64,000 bases of DNA, taken from positions 29,117-93,116 of the forward strand of contig JAEUKA010000010.1 of NCBI GenBank assembly GCA_016794465.1. Direction: 5' to 3'. Source of the stretch: Myxococcales bacterium. Lineage in GTDB: Bacteria > Myxococcota_A > Polyangia > Palsa-1104 > JAEUJZ01. Every line of letters starts with the position of its first letter. The stretch's first letter is position 1. The notes under the pieces were generated by a model. It ran no database searches and was not told the origin of the DNA. It worked only from the letters and a program-made list of their open reading frames with translations. The position numbers and the translations under genes are program-made. This document shows, one piece after another, positions 19,985 to 32,400 of this stretch.

Positions 19985-20425
19985 GTGCGGATCCTTGGGC
20001 TCGACGTGGGGAGTAAGACGATTGGTGTCGCGGTCAGCGACGAGCTTTTGCTGTGTGCGCATCCCCAGAAGACGCTCCAAAGGCGGGGGACGAAAAAGGA
20101 TGTCGAGACGATTGTGCTCCTCTGTAAACAGCATGGAGCGACGCAGATCGTCGTCGGGCTGCCATATGACTGCGAAGGCAACGAGGGCCATCGTGCCAAG
20201 CGAGTGCGGGTGCTCGGGGATGCGCTCGCAGCGACGGGTCTGCACATTGACTATCAAGACGAGAGCTTTTCGACCGTGGAGGCGGAGCAAGTGCTGCTGG
20301 CCGCCGATCTATCGAGAGCGCGACGGAAGGAAGTGGTGGATCGCTTGGCGGCTGCGGTGATCTTGCAAGCATGGCTCGATACGGAAGGTCCGCGCTCCAA
20401 AGCGACGCAGGAGGAGCCGATATGA
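19985..20425 (+). CDS. ruvX: Putative Holliday junction resolvase / pre-16S rRNA nuclease YqgF
   Basis: 146 aa with a GTG start at 19985 giving (V)RILGLDVGSKTIGVAVSD, exactly where YqgF proteins start. RNase-H-fold features visible are the first-strand Asp (LGLDVGS), GLPYDCEGNEG (normally GLP.n..G), DESFSTVEAE and a terminal DRLAAAVILQAWLD. The family is implicated in 16S rRNA 5'-end maturation. Its stop overlaps the mltG start (ATGA), the common ruvX-mltG linkage. Confidence 0.93.
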   Translation: MRILGLDVGSKTIGVAVSDELLLCAHPQKTLQRRGTKKDVETIVLLCKQHGATQIVVGLPYDCEGNEGHRAKRVRVLGDALAATGLHIDYQDESFSTVEAEQVLLAADLSRARRKEVVDRLAAAVILQAWLDTEGPRSKATQEEPI

Positions 20426-21528
20426 GCCGGCTGTCTCTCGCGATGCGACAGCGACTGGCGGCGCTGGTGGTGTTCCTGACCGTCGGAACTGCCGTCGGGA
20501 TAGGCGGTCACTTTGTGTGGCAGGCGTTCCGCTATCCCGATCGACCGGGGCCTCCGTCGGGGCCGGCCGAGGCGCGGATTGTCATCGTCAAAGGGATGAG
20601 CCTGTCCGAGATCTCACGTCTGCTATCCGACAAGGACATCATTTATCACCCCGAGTGGTTTCGTTTTTATGCGAGCGAGCGGGGTGTGGCGTCGAAGATT
20701 CGGGCTGGGGCGTATTCTTTGTCGGCGCGGATGTCGCCTCGGCAGATTCTCGACACGCTGCTGTCGGGGGCGCGCGAGCCGGATGTGCCGGTGACGATTC
20801 CCGAGGGCAAGCACATGATCGAGATTGCCCATCTCCTGGAAGAAGCGGGGATCTGCAAGGCCGCCGAGGCAGAGCGGCTGATGCGCGATCCCAACTATGC
20901 GCTGACGCTTGGGCTCAGTGGCGGCTCACTCGAAGGCTATTTGTATCCAGATACGTATCGATTTCCGCCGGGGGTGCCGTGTACGCGGGTGCTGCCGGCG
21001 CTGGTCAAGCGGACGCAGCGCGTGCTCGGTGAGCTGAAGTCGCAGTACTTCGAGGGGCTGCGCGTCCTCAACCGTCAGTACAAGTTCGGCGATCGCGAGA
21101 TCATCATCATGGCCAGCCTGGTCGAAAAAGAGACGGCGCGGCCCGAGGAGCGTCCTCGCATTGCGGGTGTGTTTCTCAATCGACTGCGGCTGCCGACGTT
21201 CAAGCCGCATCGCCTCGAGACGGACCCGACGATCATCTACGGCTGCACGGTTCCCGTCGAGAAAAGCGAGGCTTGCAAGCAGTTTCAGGGCCGCATCCGT
21301 CGCATCCACCTGCAAGACCCCGACAACCCCTACAACACCTACACCCACGAGGGGCTGCCGCCGGCGCCGATCAGCAATCCGGGTCGAGCGGCACTCGCGG
21401 CAGTGCTGGCGCCCGATACCACGCCCTACCTCTATTTCGTGTCGAAGAACGATGGCACGCATCAGTTCTCGGTGACGCTGGAAGAGCACCAAGCGGCGGT
21501 AAACAAGTACCAGCGCGCCGGCCACTGA
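20422..21528 (+). CDS. mltG: Endolytic murein transglycosylase MltG
   Basis: 368 aa; ATG 20422 is preceded by GGAGGAG and overlaps the ruvX stop by 4 bp. An N-terminal membrane anchor (about residues 11-33) is followed by a LysM-like segment (IVIVKGMSLSEISRLLSDK) and the YceG catalytic domain. The catalytic Glu lies in IIIMASLVEKET (about residue 235). Other family motifs are LEGYLYPDTY, GVFLNRLRL and the substrate-groove LPPAPISNPG. MltG cuts nascent glycan strands at the inner membrane to set peptidoglycan chain length. Confidence 0.96.
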   Translation: MSRLSLAMRQRLAALVVFLTVGTAVGIGGHFVWQAFRYPDRPGPPSGPAEARIVIVKGMSLSEISRLLSDKDIIYHPEWFRFYASERGVASKIRAGAYSLSARMSPRQILDTLLSGAREPDVPVTIPEGKHMIEIAHLLEEAGICKAAEAERLMRDPNYALTLGLSGGSLEGYLYPDTYRFPPGVPCTRVLPALVKRTQRVLGELKSQYFEGLRVLNRQYKFGDREIIIMASLVEKETARPEERPRIAGVFLNRLRLPTFKPHRLETDPTIIYGCTVPVEKSEACKQFQGRIRRIHLQDPDNPYNTYTHEGLPPAPISNPGRAALAAVLAPDTTPYLYFVSKNDGTHQFSVTLEEHQAAVNKYQRAGH

Positions 21529-21634
21529 CCGCTGTTCCATCGCTGCGATCGGGCATCTTCCCGCAATCGCTGCGCTTTCGGCGAGATGACAAACCTGCCG
21601 TTGCGGAAGCTGGGATGGCGCTTAGATTGGCTTT

Positions 21635-22759
21635 ATGTCGAGTGTTCACAAGCCCGAGGTCACAGCGGGAGCTTCAGAGCGTCGTATCGGCGCTCGCGTG
21701 GCTTCTTTCTTCAACCGACTGACCGCGCTGTCTCCCCATGGCAGTGCCGCGCTGCGTGACTATCGCATCTTGAGCAGCTTGGTAGGTCTTTCGGCGGTGG
21801 TGGCGCTGGCGGCGATTCCGGCGATGCCGGTGTGGGCCGCGCCGCTCGGACTGGTCGTCGGGGGGCTCTACTATCTGATCTTTGCTCGACGGGAACGGCG
21901 GCGCATGCAGCTGTTGCGACAGCCCTTTCCCGATGCGTGGCGGGATACCTTGCAGAGGCGGGTGCCGCTCTACTCGCAGCTGACCGAGACGGAGCAGCGC
22001 CGCTTTGAAGGGGAGGTCGCGGTGTTCCTCGGTGAGCAGCGGATCTATGCACTGGGCGGGCTCGACGACGGTCCCTCGGCGGACGGCGCGCAGGTGCGGC
22101 TGACCGACGAACATCGGGTGCTGATTGCGGCGAGCGCGGCGATCCTGCTCCTCGGGCGGCCCGACTGGCGGCTGCCGACCGAGCGCGACATCGTGGTCTA
22201 TCCGTCGTCGTTTGCGGAAGAGACGTACTCGATGGAGAGCAATGCCCACACCATCGGAATGGTCCATGCCCAAGGCCCGATCCTGTTTGCCATCGATGCC
22301 ATCGAGCGCAGCTTTCCGCGTCGGCCAAGCTATCTGTCGTCGGGGCTGCTGTTCCAGGCGGCGCCGCAGTTTGCGCAGTCTCACGTTGGGCTGCACGAGT
22401 TTGCGCACGTCCTCGACTTCCTTGGTCAACAGGGTCGCTCGACGGGCGTGCCGGTGCTGTTGCCGCCGTCGGTGCAGAGGCAGTGGCACCAGCAGCTGTC
22501 CGTCGAGCGCGATCGGCTGATGGAAGGCAACTCGGTGCTCAATCCCTATGGACTGAAAAACGAGGCTGAGCTGTTCGCGGTGTCCGTCGAGAGCTTCTTC
22601 CAAGACGCCCAGCGGCTGCGCAGTCACCACCCCGAGCTGTATGGGCTTTTGGCCGACTTCTTCAACCAAGATCCCGCGTCGCGCAGCCTGCCGATGACGG
22701 CGGTCGCCAGCTTCCGGCCGTGGTTCGCGCTCGGCTCGTCGGTTCGCTATACCGCCTAG
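21635..22759 (+). CDS. mtfA: MtfA-family zinc metallopeptidase with N-terminal membrane hairpin
   Basis: 374 aa. Zinc motif LHEFAHVLD (HEFAH, His254/His258) and NEAELFAVSVESFF (about residues 309-322, supplying the third ligand) are the MtfA signature; VVYPSSF and GPILFA also fit. In E. coli, MtfA binds the glucose repressor Mlc and is an aminopeptidase; whether that holds here is unknown. E. coli MtfA is about 265 aa: this copy has about 100 extra N-terminal residues with two adjacent hydrophobic stretches (about residues 47-82) that would anchor it in the membrane. It is not in an obvious operon. Confidence 0.87.
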   Translation: MSSVHKPEVTAGASERRIGARVASFFNRLTALSPHGSAALRDYRILSSLVGLSAVVALAAIPAMPVWAAPLGLVVGGLYYLIFARRERRRMQLLRQPFPDAWRDTLQRRVPLYSQLTETEQRRFEGEVAVFLGEQRIYALGGLDDGPSADGAQVRLTDEHRVLIAASAAILLLGRPDWRLPTERDIVVYPSSFAEETYSMESNAHTIGMVHAQGPILFAIDAIERSFPRRPSYLSSGLLFQAAPQFAQSHVGLHEFAHVLDFLGQQGRSTGVPVLLPPSVQRQWHQQLSVERDRLMEGNSVLNPYGLKNEAELFAVSVESFFQDAQRLRSHHPELYGLLADFFNQDPASRSLPMTAVASFRPWFALGSSVRYTA

Positions 22760-23354
22760 CAGTCCCGAGTTCCCGCAATCGCACAAGCATCCGCAGTAAC
22801 GCACTTCGTTCATCTACATAACAAACCAGTAGATAAAGCGCAGACTGTAGGAGTTCTGGCGCTCGTGCTGCACCTTTGTATCTTGATGTGGGCGCGACTG
22901 CGGTGGGTGGACCGCATTGGCCCAGAGCATCCTACGCATCCGCAACGGGTCTACTTGGAGTATGCTTTCCCTACAGCTGCCTACCTGCATCCTGGTGTCA
23001 CGACCAGGGGCCACCGGGCTCCACACCGGAGCATGGACAACCTGTGAATAACTGTGTGGGTACAGGTCGTATCTTGGCGGTTTCCAAGGACTTTCCTGTG
23101 GGCGCCTAAATTTTGGGCAGCGGCAGCGGCGGCCTCTTTTCGTCTCTTCAAGCCGCGATCAGCCTTACCGAAACCAGCCAGCATGAAGGTCTTGCGGCCA
23201 CCGCAGCGGGGGCCGGCGAGATTGGTCTGACCAATGAATTGGAGATTTTCGAGCCGCGAAACTGAAAAATCGACATGTAGAACTTTAGGCAAATAACCGG
23301 GTCGATCAGACAAATTCCTGTTTGGTTCCTGGCAGCTAGGCGCGGGCAAGTGGC
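22760..23354. other. Intergenic region of about 600 bp without a convincing gene
   Basis: Only short frames with no family-like protein occur. A DnaA-box-like pair lies at 23032-23051. I looked for SRP RNA, tmRNA and RNase P hallmarks and saw none. Weak dyads occur near 23000-23035. Confidence 0.5.
23032..23051 (-). promoter_or_regulatory. DnaA-box-like pair
   Basis: The minus strand reads TTATTCACA, two bases, then TTGTCCATG. The first differs from the consensus TTATCCACA at one base; the second at three. The tandem arrangement resembles DnaA-box pairs, but no origin genes (dnaA, dnaN, mnmG) are near, so this may be a regulatory DnaA site or chance. Confidence 0.35.
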
Positions 23355-23384
23355 TTGTGCTTTGGACTTCGCAAGAGGTAGAAT
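23355..23384 (+). promoter_or_regulatory. Candidate promoter of the giant TPR gene
   Basis: TTGTGC (23355-23360) and TAGAAT (23379-23384) are separated by 18 bp and lie 42 bp upstream of the ATG at 23426. Both are near sigma-70 consensus. Confidence 0.45.
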
Positions 23385-23425
23385 CGGGCGGTCCCAAAAG
23401 ATACCTACGCAAAAGGCCCATACCC

Positions 23426-26400
23426 ATGACAGATATCGTGCAGGCACTCGCGACCCTGGATAGCGACCCGACGCAAGCTCAAGCCCGAGACAAGGTGAGC
23501 ACCCAAGCGAAGGCCGCCGCCCAGTCCTCGAGTGAGTTGGCAGCGGCGGCCAAGACGGCCGTGCGCGAGGCCCAGAAGCGTTATCGTGAGCGCGGCGATG
23601 CCGAACTGTGGCTCGTGCTGTGCGACGTACTGATGGAGTCCGGTCTGCTGGCCACCGCGAGTGAGCGAGCCGAGCTGCTGATCGAGAAGGGTCGCGTCTG
23701 CTGCGACGAGCTTCTCTCGGAGAGCCAGGCGGAAGCGGCGTATCAGGCGGCGCTGGCCTTGGACCCAGAGAATGAGACGGCGCAGGACGCGCTGGAGCAG
23801 CTTCAGGCGGTCAAAGGCAACTGGCAGAAGGTGGTGCAGAAGTGGCTCGATGAAGCCAAGCGCTCGACGGAGCGGCAGCTGACCACCGATCTGTACACGC
23901 GCATTGGCGAGTACTACGGCAAGTACAGTCGTGAGACGGGCGATGCCGAGAGCTACTGGTACAAGGCGCTGTCCGTCGAGCCGCGCAACCGGCGAGCGTC
24001 GCTGCACCTGGAGCGGCTGTTCCGAGCGGCGCAGAAGTGGCCCGAGCTGATCAAGACCTACGAGCAGCGTGCAGAGAGCGCGGCGACGAAGGAAGATCGG
24101 GTGTTGGCGCTGCTCAGCTTGGCCGATCTGTACGGCAAGCAGCTGCGCAACCACGATGCCGCCGTCGAGTCGCACAAGAAGGCGCTGCAGATCGACCCGG
24201 CGAACGGGCGGGCGCTGGCGGCGCTGGTGGCGCTCTACACCGAGAAGCAGGACTTTGCGTCGCTGATCAAGCTGTACGAGCAGGCGCTGAAAGTGCGGCA
24301 GCGGACCGACAGCGAGCTACCGACGGTGCTTGAGATTGGCCGACTGTACTTTCACAAGCTGAAAAACTTCGAGCAAGCCGGCGAGTACTACCAGCGGGTG
24401 CGCAAGGTCGATCCGGCGCATGCCGAGATGCTCGACTTTTATCGCTCGTTTTATGGCGGCAAGGGGACGGGCAAGCCGACGGCGGACGATAGCAGCAAGC
24501 TGCTGGCGGTCCTGACGCAGGCGCAGAAGGTCGAAAACGACGCGGGACGGCGGCTGGTACTCGGGATCGAGATGGCGCAGGTGGCGGAGTCGTCGCCGGG
24601 CGGGCTCGACAAAGCGATCGACATCTGGAAGTCGGTGCTGAAGCTACAGCCCGGTCACGGTGAAGCGAGCGCGGCGCTCAAGCGGCTGTATACGCGGACG
24701 GAAAAGTGGAATGCGCTGCTCGAGATGCTCAAGGAGCAGGCTGAGGCGCTGTCGAAGGACGACGAGGCGCAGCTCACCGAGCGAATTGAGCGGCTGCTCG
24801 AGGTGGTGGCGATCTATCGCGATCGTCTGAAGCTCGACGCGATGGTGATCAACACCTACAGCGCGATCTTGCTGCTGAAGCCGGATCACCTGGGCGCGCT
24901 CGATGCACTCGGCCAAAAGTACGAGGCGATGGCGCGCTGGAACGACCTGATCGGCGTGCTGCAGCGCAAGGCGGATCTGCTGGCGAAGTCTCCCGAGGCG
25001 CGGCCCGAGCAAGCGCGGCTGCTCAAGCGGGTGGCGCAGCTGTGGATCGACAAGTTCTCGAACCACAACCAGGCGGTCAAGCCGCTGGAAGACCTGTACG
25101 CGATCGATCCCGACGATGCCGAGACGGTGACGCGGCTGCGCGACATCTACAACAAGCGGCGGTCGTGGCGATCGCTGCTGGACCTGGAGCGACGGCAGCT
25201 CGACGTGCTGGAGGCGCATCCCGAGCGGATGCCGTCCCAGGATGCGTGGCTGAAAGAGCGGCGGACGCGGCTCACCGAGCTGGCCAAGCTGGCACAGGAT
25301 CGGCTGGGCGACAGCATCGAAGCGATCGGAATCTGGAATCGCCTGCTCGAGATCGACGAAGCCGACGAGGGTGCGCTGACGGCGCTGGCCAGCCTGTATG
25401 AAAAAGAGAAGCGCTTTACCGCGCTGATCGAGGTGCTGCTCCGTCAGAAAGCGCGCAGCAAGGATGTCAAGGCGCAGGTCGCGCTGCTCGAGCGGATCGG
25501 GACGCTGCTGGCGGAAAAGCTGCTGGCGGCGGCTCCGGCGGTCGATGTCTATCGCGAGATTGTGCGGCTGCAGCCGACGCACCAGAAGGCGATGCGGACG
25601 CTGCGCGAGCTGTACGGCCAGGCCGGTCAGTACGACGAGCTGGAGCGGCTGTACGGTCAGCAGGCGCAGTGGGACGAGCTGTATGAAGTGCTGCTGACGC
25701 TGGCGGAGCGGGCCGAGCAGTCGGCGACGCGGATTGACCTGTACCTGCGGGCAGCGCGGGTGGCCAAGTTGCAGCTGTCGAGCCAGGACAAGGCGCAAAA
25801 AGCGTTCGAGCGCGTGCTGGTCGTCGAGCCGCAGCATCTGCAGGCGGCAACGGCGCTGCTGCCGATCTATCAGGCGACGGAGAAGTGGCCGCGCCTTCTG
25901 TCGATGTATGAAGTGCTGCTCGGGCATGCGCAGAGCGACGCCGAGAAGATCCAGCACATGCACAAGATTGCCGAGCTGGCGGAGCAGAAGCTGTCGGCCA
26001 AGCCGCTGGCGTTCTCGTGGCTGGCGAAGGCGTATGCGCTGCGTGAGAGTGAGTCGCTCGACAGCAAGCCTCGGCAGCAGCTGGAGTCGGAGCTGAAGCG
26101 ACTGGCCGGCGAGGCGGATACCTGGCAAGAGCTGGTGGCGATCTACGCCCGTCAGGTGACGCAGCTAGAGGACGGGCCGCACAAGCTTCTGCGGCTGCGA
26201 CTGCTCGGTCAGTGGACGCAACAAAAGCTGCACAAGCTCGACGAGGCACGCGGCTACTGGGAGCAGGTGCTCGGCAAGGTGGCGCTCGACGAGGAGTCGC
26301 TGACGGCGCTGGAGCAGATCTTCCAGTCGCAGGACAAGTATCCGGAGCTGCTCGGGATTTATCGCAAGCGCGTCGAGAGCCAGAGCGATCCACACAAGCG

Positions 26401-29400
26401 CACCGACGTGCTGTTCCGGATGGCCAACGTCGAGGAGAACAAGCTCAACGATCGCGGGGCGGCGGCGGCGACCTATCGGCGGATCTTGGCCGAGCCGGCG
26501 ACGATGTCGTCGATGGCGACGACGATGCGGGCGCTGCGGGCGCTCGAGAAGATCTATACCCAGTCGGGTGACTCGGAGTCGCTGGCCGAGGTGCTCGAGG
26601 CGCAGCTGCAGCACATCGCGCAGTCGAAGACCGGCTCCGAGCGCAGTGAGCGCGACATCGAGACGCAGATCATGATCAGCTTCCAGCTCGGTGAGCTGTA
26701 TGAGCTGCAGCTGGACAAGCCGGAAAAGGCGCTCGAGCGCTATCGCCAAGTGCTGCTGCTGACGGCGGGTCATCGTCCGACGCTGGTGGCCTTGGAGCGC
26801 TTCCTGGTTCCGCGCAATCCGGTGCGGGTCGAAGTGGCGCGGCTGCTGGTGCCGGCGTACGAGCGATCGGACGACACGCGCAAGCTGGCGGCGGCGCTCG
26901 AGATCGTGCTGTCGGCGACGGTCGATGCGGCAGAGGAGCTGGAGCTGTTGCGGCGCCTCGCGGGGCTGGTGCGGCGGCTCGGTGATGTCGAGAAGGCCTA
27001 CAAGTTTGCGGCGCGGCTGTTCGAGCGGGTTCCCTACGATCACGACAATCGGCACGAGCTGATCGAGCTGGGTGAGACGCTGGAGCGGCAAGAGTCGGTG
27101 GCGACGCTGCTCGAGGATGCCGAGCGATCGGCGCGACGGGCCGGCGACAGTCAGCTGGCGCGCGACCTGGCGTGGGACCTGGGTCAGCTGTTTGGTGAGC
27201 AGCTGCATGAGGTCGAGAAAGCCGAGTCGGCCTACATTCGGGTGCTGGAGAGTGACGAGACGCACGAGGGTGCGGCGCGAGCGCTCGAGGAGATTTATCG
27301 GGCCGGTGAGCGCTTCCGTGAGCTGCGCCGGCTGCTCGAGCGACGCAAGGATCTGGCCGTCGAGCCGAGTGATCGCAAGGAGCTGCTGTTCCAGATCTGC
27401 GATCTCGACGAAGGCGTGCTGGAAGACGAAGAAGCGGCCTCACGCGATTACGCCGAGATCTTGGAGCTGGACCCGCCGAACACGCGGGCCTTCAAAGCCC
27501 TGGAGCGGCTGCACACGACCGCCGAGCGCTGGCGGGAGCTCGACGAGCTCTTGGCGCGGGCGGTGCCGCATGTCGACTCGGTGGTCGAGCGGGCGCAGCT
27601 GCGCTTCCGTCGGGGTGAGCTGCACGCGCTGCGGCTCGACGATCCCGATGGAGCCTGCGAGCTTCTCGAAGAGGCACTGTCGGAGCAGCCCAAGCACAAG
27701 GGCGCTCGACGGGCACTCGAAGGGCTGATGGACAACGCGGGCCTGCGGCAGCGCATCGCTCGGACGCTGGAGCCACTGCTGGAGCAAGACGGGGACCACG
27801 CCAAGCTGGTGGCGGTGCTGTCGGTGCAGCGGGAAGCCCTGCCGATGGAGCGGAGTCCCGAGGCGGCGGCCCTGCTGTCGCGGATTGCTCAGATTACCGA
27901 GGAGAAGCTGCGTAAGCCCGACGGAGCACTGGCCGCGTATCGGGAAGCGCTGAAGCTCGATCCGGCGGACCCCCAGCACCGGGGCAACGTCGAGCGGGTC
28001 GCGACTTCACTCGGTCGGTACGAAGATCTGGCAGCGGCGTGGGAAGAGGCATTCCTGGCCGCCGATCAAGACAATCTGGCGCTGCGTGGCGAGCTGCTGC
28101 GACGGGCGGCAGAGCTGTACGACCACAAGCTGAGCGATGCCGAGCGGGCGCGCGATGCCTGGAAGCGGCTGCTCGATCTTGATCCGACCTCGCTCGATAC
28201 GGCGCGGCCGGCGGCGGTGGCGCTGTCGCGGCTGTATCAGCAGGCCGAGCAGTGGCGCGATCTCATCGATGTGCTGCGTCGGCAGGCCGAGTGGTCGCAG
28301 GGTGACGATCGCAAGTCGCTGCTGTTCCGCATCGGCGAGATTCAGCAGAGTCTGCTGTCGGATAGCGATGCCGCGATTGCGACCTATCGCGAGATCCTTG
28401 ACTCGGATGCCCAGGAAGTGCGGGCACTCGATGCGCTGGAGTCCCTACATGTCGCCAAGGAGCAGTGGACCGATCTGATCGGGATTCTGCGGCGGCGGGT
28501 CGATCTGGCCGCTGACAGCCAGACGCGGCGCGATCTGCTGTGGCGGATTGCCGAGGTGATCGAGGTCAAGCTGGCCGATCGCGACGAGGCGATTACCGGC
28601 TACGGCGTCATCCTGAGCGAGCGCGCCGAAGACGTGCCGGCGATTGATGCCCTGGCGCGGCTGTACGAATCGGCAGAGCAGCACTCGAATTTGCTTGACA
28701 TGCTGGAAAGACGGCTACCGCTGACGCATGAGGTGCCCGAGCGGGTGCAGCTGCGGCTGAAGATGGCGGGGCTGCTGGAAGGCGCGCTGCGCCGGACCGA
28801 TGCCGCGCTGGAAGCCTATCGGGAGGTTCTCGTCGATGACGCTCGTAGCCAGGTGGCGCGCGAGGGTCTGGAGCGGATGCTCGACGACGACAGCCTCCGA
28901 CTGCGGGCGGCGGAGGTGCTGGAGCCGATTTACACGCTGCTCGGTGACACCCGGGCGCTGGAGCGGCTGAGCGAGCTGTTTGCGACCTATCTTGCCGACG
29001 TACACGAGCGGATCGTCCGGCTGCGCAAGGTGGCCGAGCTGCGGATTGCTCTCGGAGAGCCGAAGGGCGCACTCGAAGCGCTGGCGCGGGCGGTGCGGCT
29101 GGCGGTGGCCGAGGGTGAGCTGCCGGATCTCCTCGATCTGGTCGAAGCCCACGTCGAGCAGCACAAGGCGCAGCGGGATCTGATCGACCTGTATCGCGAG
29201 GTCTGCGACCAGATCCTCGACACGCGGGTGCAAGAGCGGGTGCTGCTCCAGATCGCCAAGGAGGCCTATGCCATCGGCGATCGCGATGTGGCGCGCGACT
29301 ATTACCGTCGAGTGCTCGACAACACCAATGATCACCTGACCGCGCTCGAGGCGCTGGAGAAGATCTACGCCGAAGGTCGCGAGCAGGAGTCGCTGCTGGA

Positions 29401-32400
29401 GATCTACTCACGGCGGGCGACGCTGGCGCAGCGAGAGGATCGTCGCGACGATGGTCAGCGTCGGCAGTACCTGATCCTGGCCGCTGATCTGTGTGAGCGA
29501 GAGCTGGGCCGGGCCGACGAGGCGATTGCGCTTTTGGAGCAAGTGCTACAGCTGTTCCCGTCGGACCCAGAGTCGGCCAACTCGCTCGAGCGACTGTACA
29601 AAAACAGCATGCGCTGGGCGGATCTCGCCGATCTGCTCGAGCGGCGGCTCAAGTTCGCCAGCGCCGACTCCGAGACGGTCGACCTGCGTCATCGACTCGG
29701 TGTGCTGTTCGAGGAAGAGCTGCAGAGTCCCGAGCGAGCCGTCGAGAACTATCGCCTCGCGCTCAACGTCGACAGCGAGCACGAGCCGTCGATTGGCGCC
29801 CTGGAGCGCTTCCTCGACGATGCCGATCAGCGGGTGACGGCGGCCTGGGTGCTCAAGCCGATCTATGAGAAGCGCGGCGCGTGGGCGAGCCTGATTCGCA
29901 CCCACGAGATTCACCTGTACGCCGCCGACGACAACGACAAGCGGATCGAGTTCAGCCGAGCGATTGCCGCTCTGTACGAGGACAAGGTCAGCGATCTCGG
30001 CCAGGCCTTTGCTTGGTACGGAAAAGTGTTCGTGCTGCAGCCGGGCGACGCCTGGACCCGCGACCAGCTGGCACGGCTGGCGGGCGCGCTGTCGTCGTGG
30101 CAAGGGCTGGCGGAGCTGTATCAGCGCTATCTCGATGAGCAGACCAGCGACAGTGAGCCGGCGACCCTCGATGTGCTGCGCACGGCGGCGGAGATCTACG
30201 ATCAGCGACTCGGCCAGGTGGACCAGGCCAAGGAGTGCTACCGGCGCCTGCTGACCGTCAATACCGAGGACATGGCCGCGTTCGAGCCGCTCGAGTCGAT
30301 GCTTTCGCGGGCCACGCGCTGGAATGACCTGTACTCGGTCTACCGCGACGCGATTCGCGACACGCTCGACCAGAATCGCAAGAAGTCGCTGCTGTTCAAA
30401 GTCTCGGCGCTGCAGGAAGAGCGACTGGAAGACCCGACGGCGGCGATTGGCACCTTCCGCGAGATCATCGATCTCGACAGTGAAGACGAGACGGCGACGC
30501 TGGCGCTGGATCGGCTCTACACCACACTCGAGCGCCACCAAGATCTGGCCGAGCTGCTGATCGGTCGCATCGAGCGGGCCGGTCGTGGCGGAGCGGCGGA
30601 GCTGGGCAAGTGGAGCGAGCTTACGCTGCGGCTGGCGGGCCTGTACGAAGACAAGCTGCAGGAGCTGCCGAAGGCGATCGACGCGTACGAAGAAGTCATC
30701 ACCAAGGACGAGCACTCGGCCCCGGCGCTTACGGCCCTGGAGCGGCTACTGACCGATCTGCCCGAGCGTGAGTCGCTGCGCTATCGGACAACGCGGATCT
30801 TGGACCCGCTCTATCGGCGAGCCGATGCGTGGCAGAAGCTGGCGGCGCTGCTGGAAGTTCAGCTGCTGTTTGTTGACGACAAGCCGCGCCGAATCGAGAT
30901 CCTGCGCGAGATTGCCCAGATCAAAGAGTCGCGCGGTCAAGATCCGCAGGCGGCGTTCCAAGCGCTGTCGCGGGCCTGGCTGGAAGAAGCGGGCGAAGGC
31001 GAGTCGCGTGAGCAGCCCCTGTTCGAGGAGCTGTGCCGACTGGCCGGGCTGATTGCCGGCTTTGCGGGGCTGGTTTCGATCCTGGAAAAGGCGGTCGAGG
31101 GCTCGTACGACTTCGAGCTGACGGCGCGGGTGTGGGCGCGCATTGCTCGCATCCAAGACGAGCAGCTTTCCGACCGCAGCCAGGCCATCGAGGCGTGGCG
31201 CAAGGTCACGGGCGTTCATGACGAAGACGACCAGGCGTGGCAGAACCTCGAGCGGCTGCTAACTGCCGAAGAGCGTTCGAGTGAGCTGGTGCTGGTGCTC
31301 GAGAAGCGCTTCACTCTCGTCAGTGACTCGGCGGAGCAGAAGCGACTGCTCTACCTGGCCGCCAAGCTGCATGAGACGGTGCTGGGTGCTCCCGACAAGG
31401 CGATTGCGACCTGGCGACAGGTGCTACAGCTGGATGATCGCGATGGCAGCGCGCTGGTAGCACTCGGTCGGCTGTACGAGAGCCGCGATGCCTGGCGTGA
31501 CCTGACGTGGGTCTACGGTCAGCAGATCGAGCAGGCCGACAGCGAGGCAACCCGCCGAACCCTCCGCTTTGCGATGGCGCGCGTCTACGAAGACAAGCTC
31601 GGCGACTCGTTCGAGGCGATGGGCGCGTACAAGAGTGCCCTCGAGAGCAACGCCAGCGACACCGAGGCCCTGACGGCGCTCGGTCGGCTGTATGAAAAGG
31701 AAAGTCAGTGGGCGGATCACCTGGAGATCCTCGACAAGCTGGCGGCGCTCAAGGACGACGAGAGCCAGGTCGGCGAGCGGCTGATGCTGTGGCTGCAAGC
31801 GGCGCGCGTCACCGAGGAGAAGATTCAAGAGTCTGACGCCGCGATTCGTCGCTACGAGCAGATCCTGACCTTCGAGCCCTCGAAGAAGCGAGCGGTGGCG
31901 GCGGTGCTGGGAACGCAGGCCGATGCCAAGCTGGCCCTGGAGCGGCTGGTGCAGTCGCCGGAGACGCGGGCCCAAGCGGCGGCGGTGCTGGAGCCGCTGT
32001 ATCGCAAGCACAGCGAGTGGCGTCCGCTCATCGACCTGCTCGAGCTGTCACTGTCGTCGGCGGCTGATCCGAGCGAGCGGCGGCGCATCCTGGCCCAGAT
32101 TGCGGGGCTGCAGGAAGCCGGCCTGTCCGATGCGACGAGCGCGTTTGCGACCTGGGGCCGAATCCTCTCCGAAGATGGCTCTGACGAAGAAGCGATGCGC
32201 GAGCTGGAGCGCTTGGCGCAGCTCGGCGGCGAGTACGGCGAGCTGGCGCAGATCTTCGAGCAGCGGCTGGAGACGGCGAGCGATCCCGAGGTGCAGCGGG
32301 TGTTTGCGCTCAAGCTGGCGGGGCTGTACGAGACGCACCTGGCCGATGCCAGCAAGGCGATCGAGCGCTATCGGCGGGTCCGCGAGCTGCCTGGCGATGA

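Noticed and set aside
24644..27265. Long minus-strand frames inside the giant TPR gene
   Set aside because: Typical Q/R/L/H-rich antisense of TPR codons; no start signals or domains.
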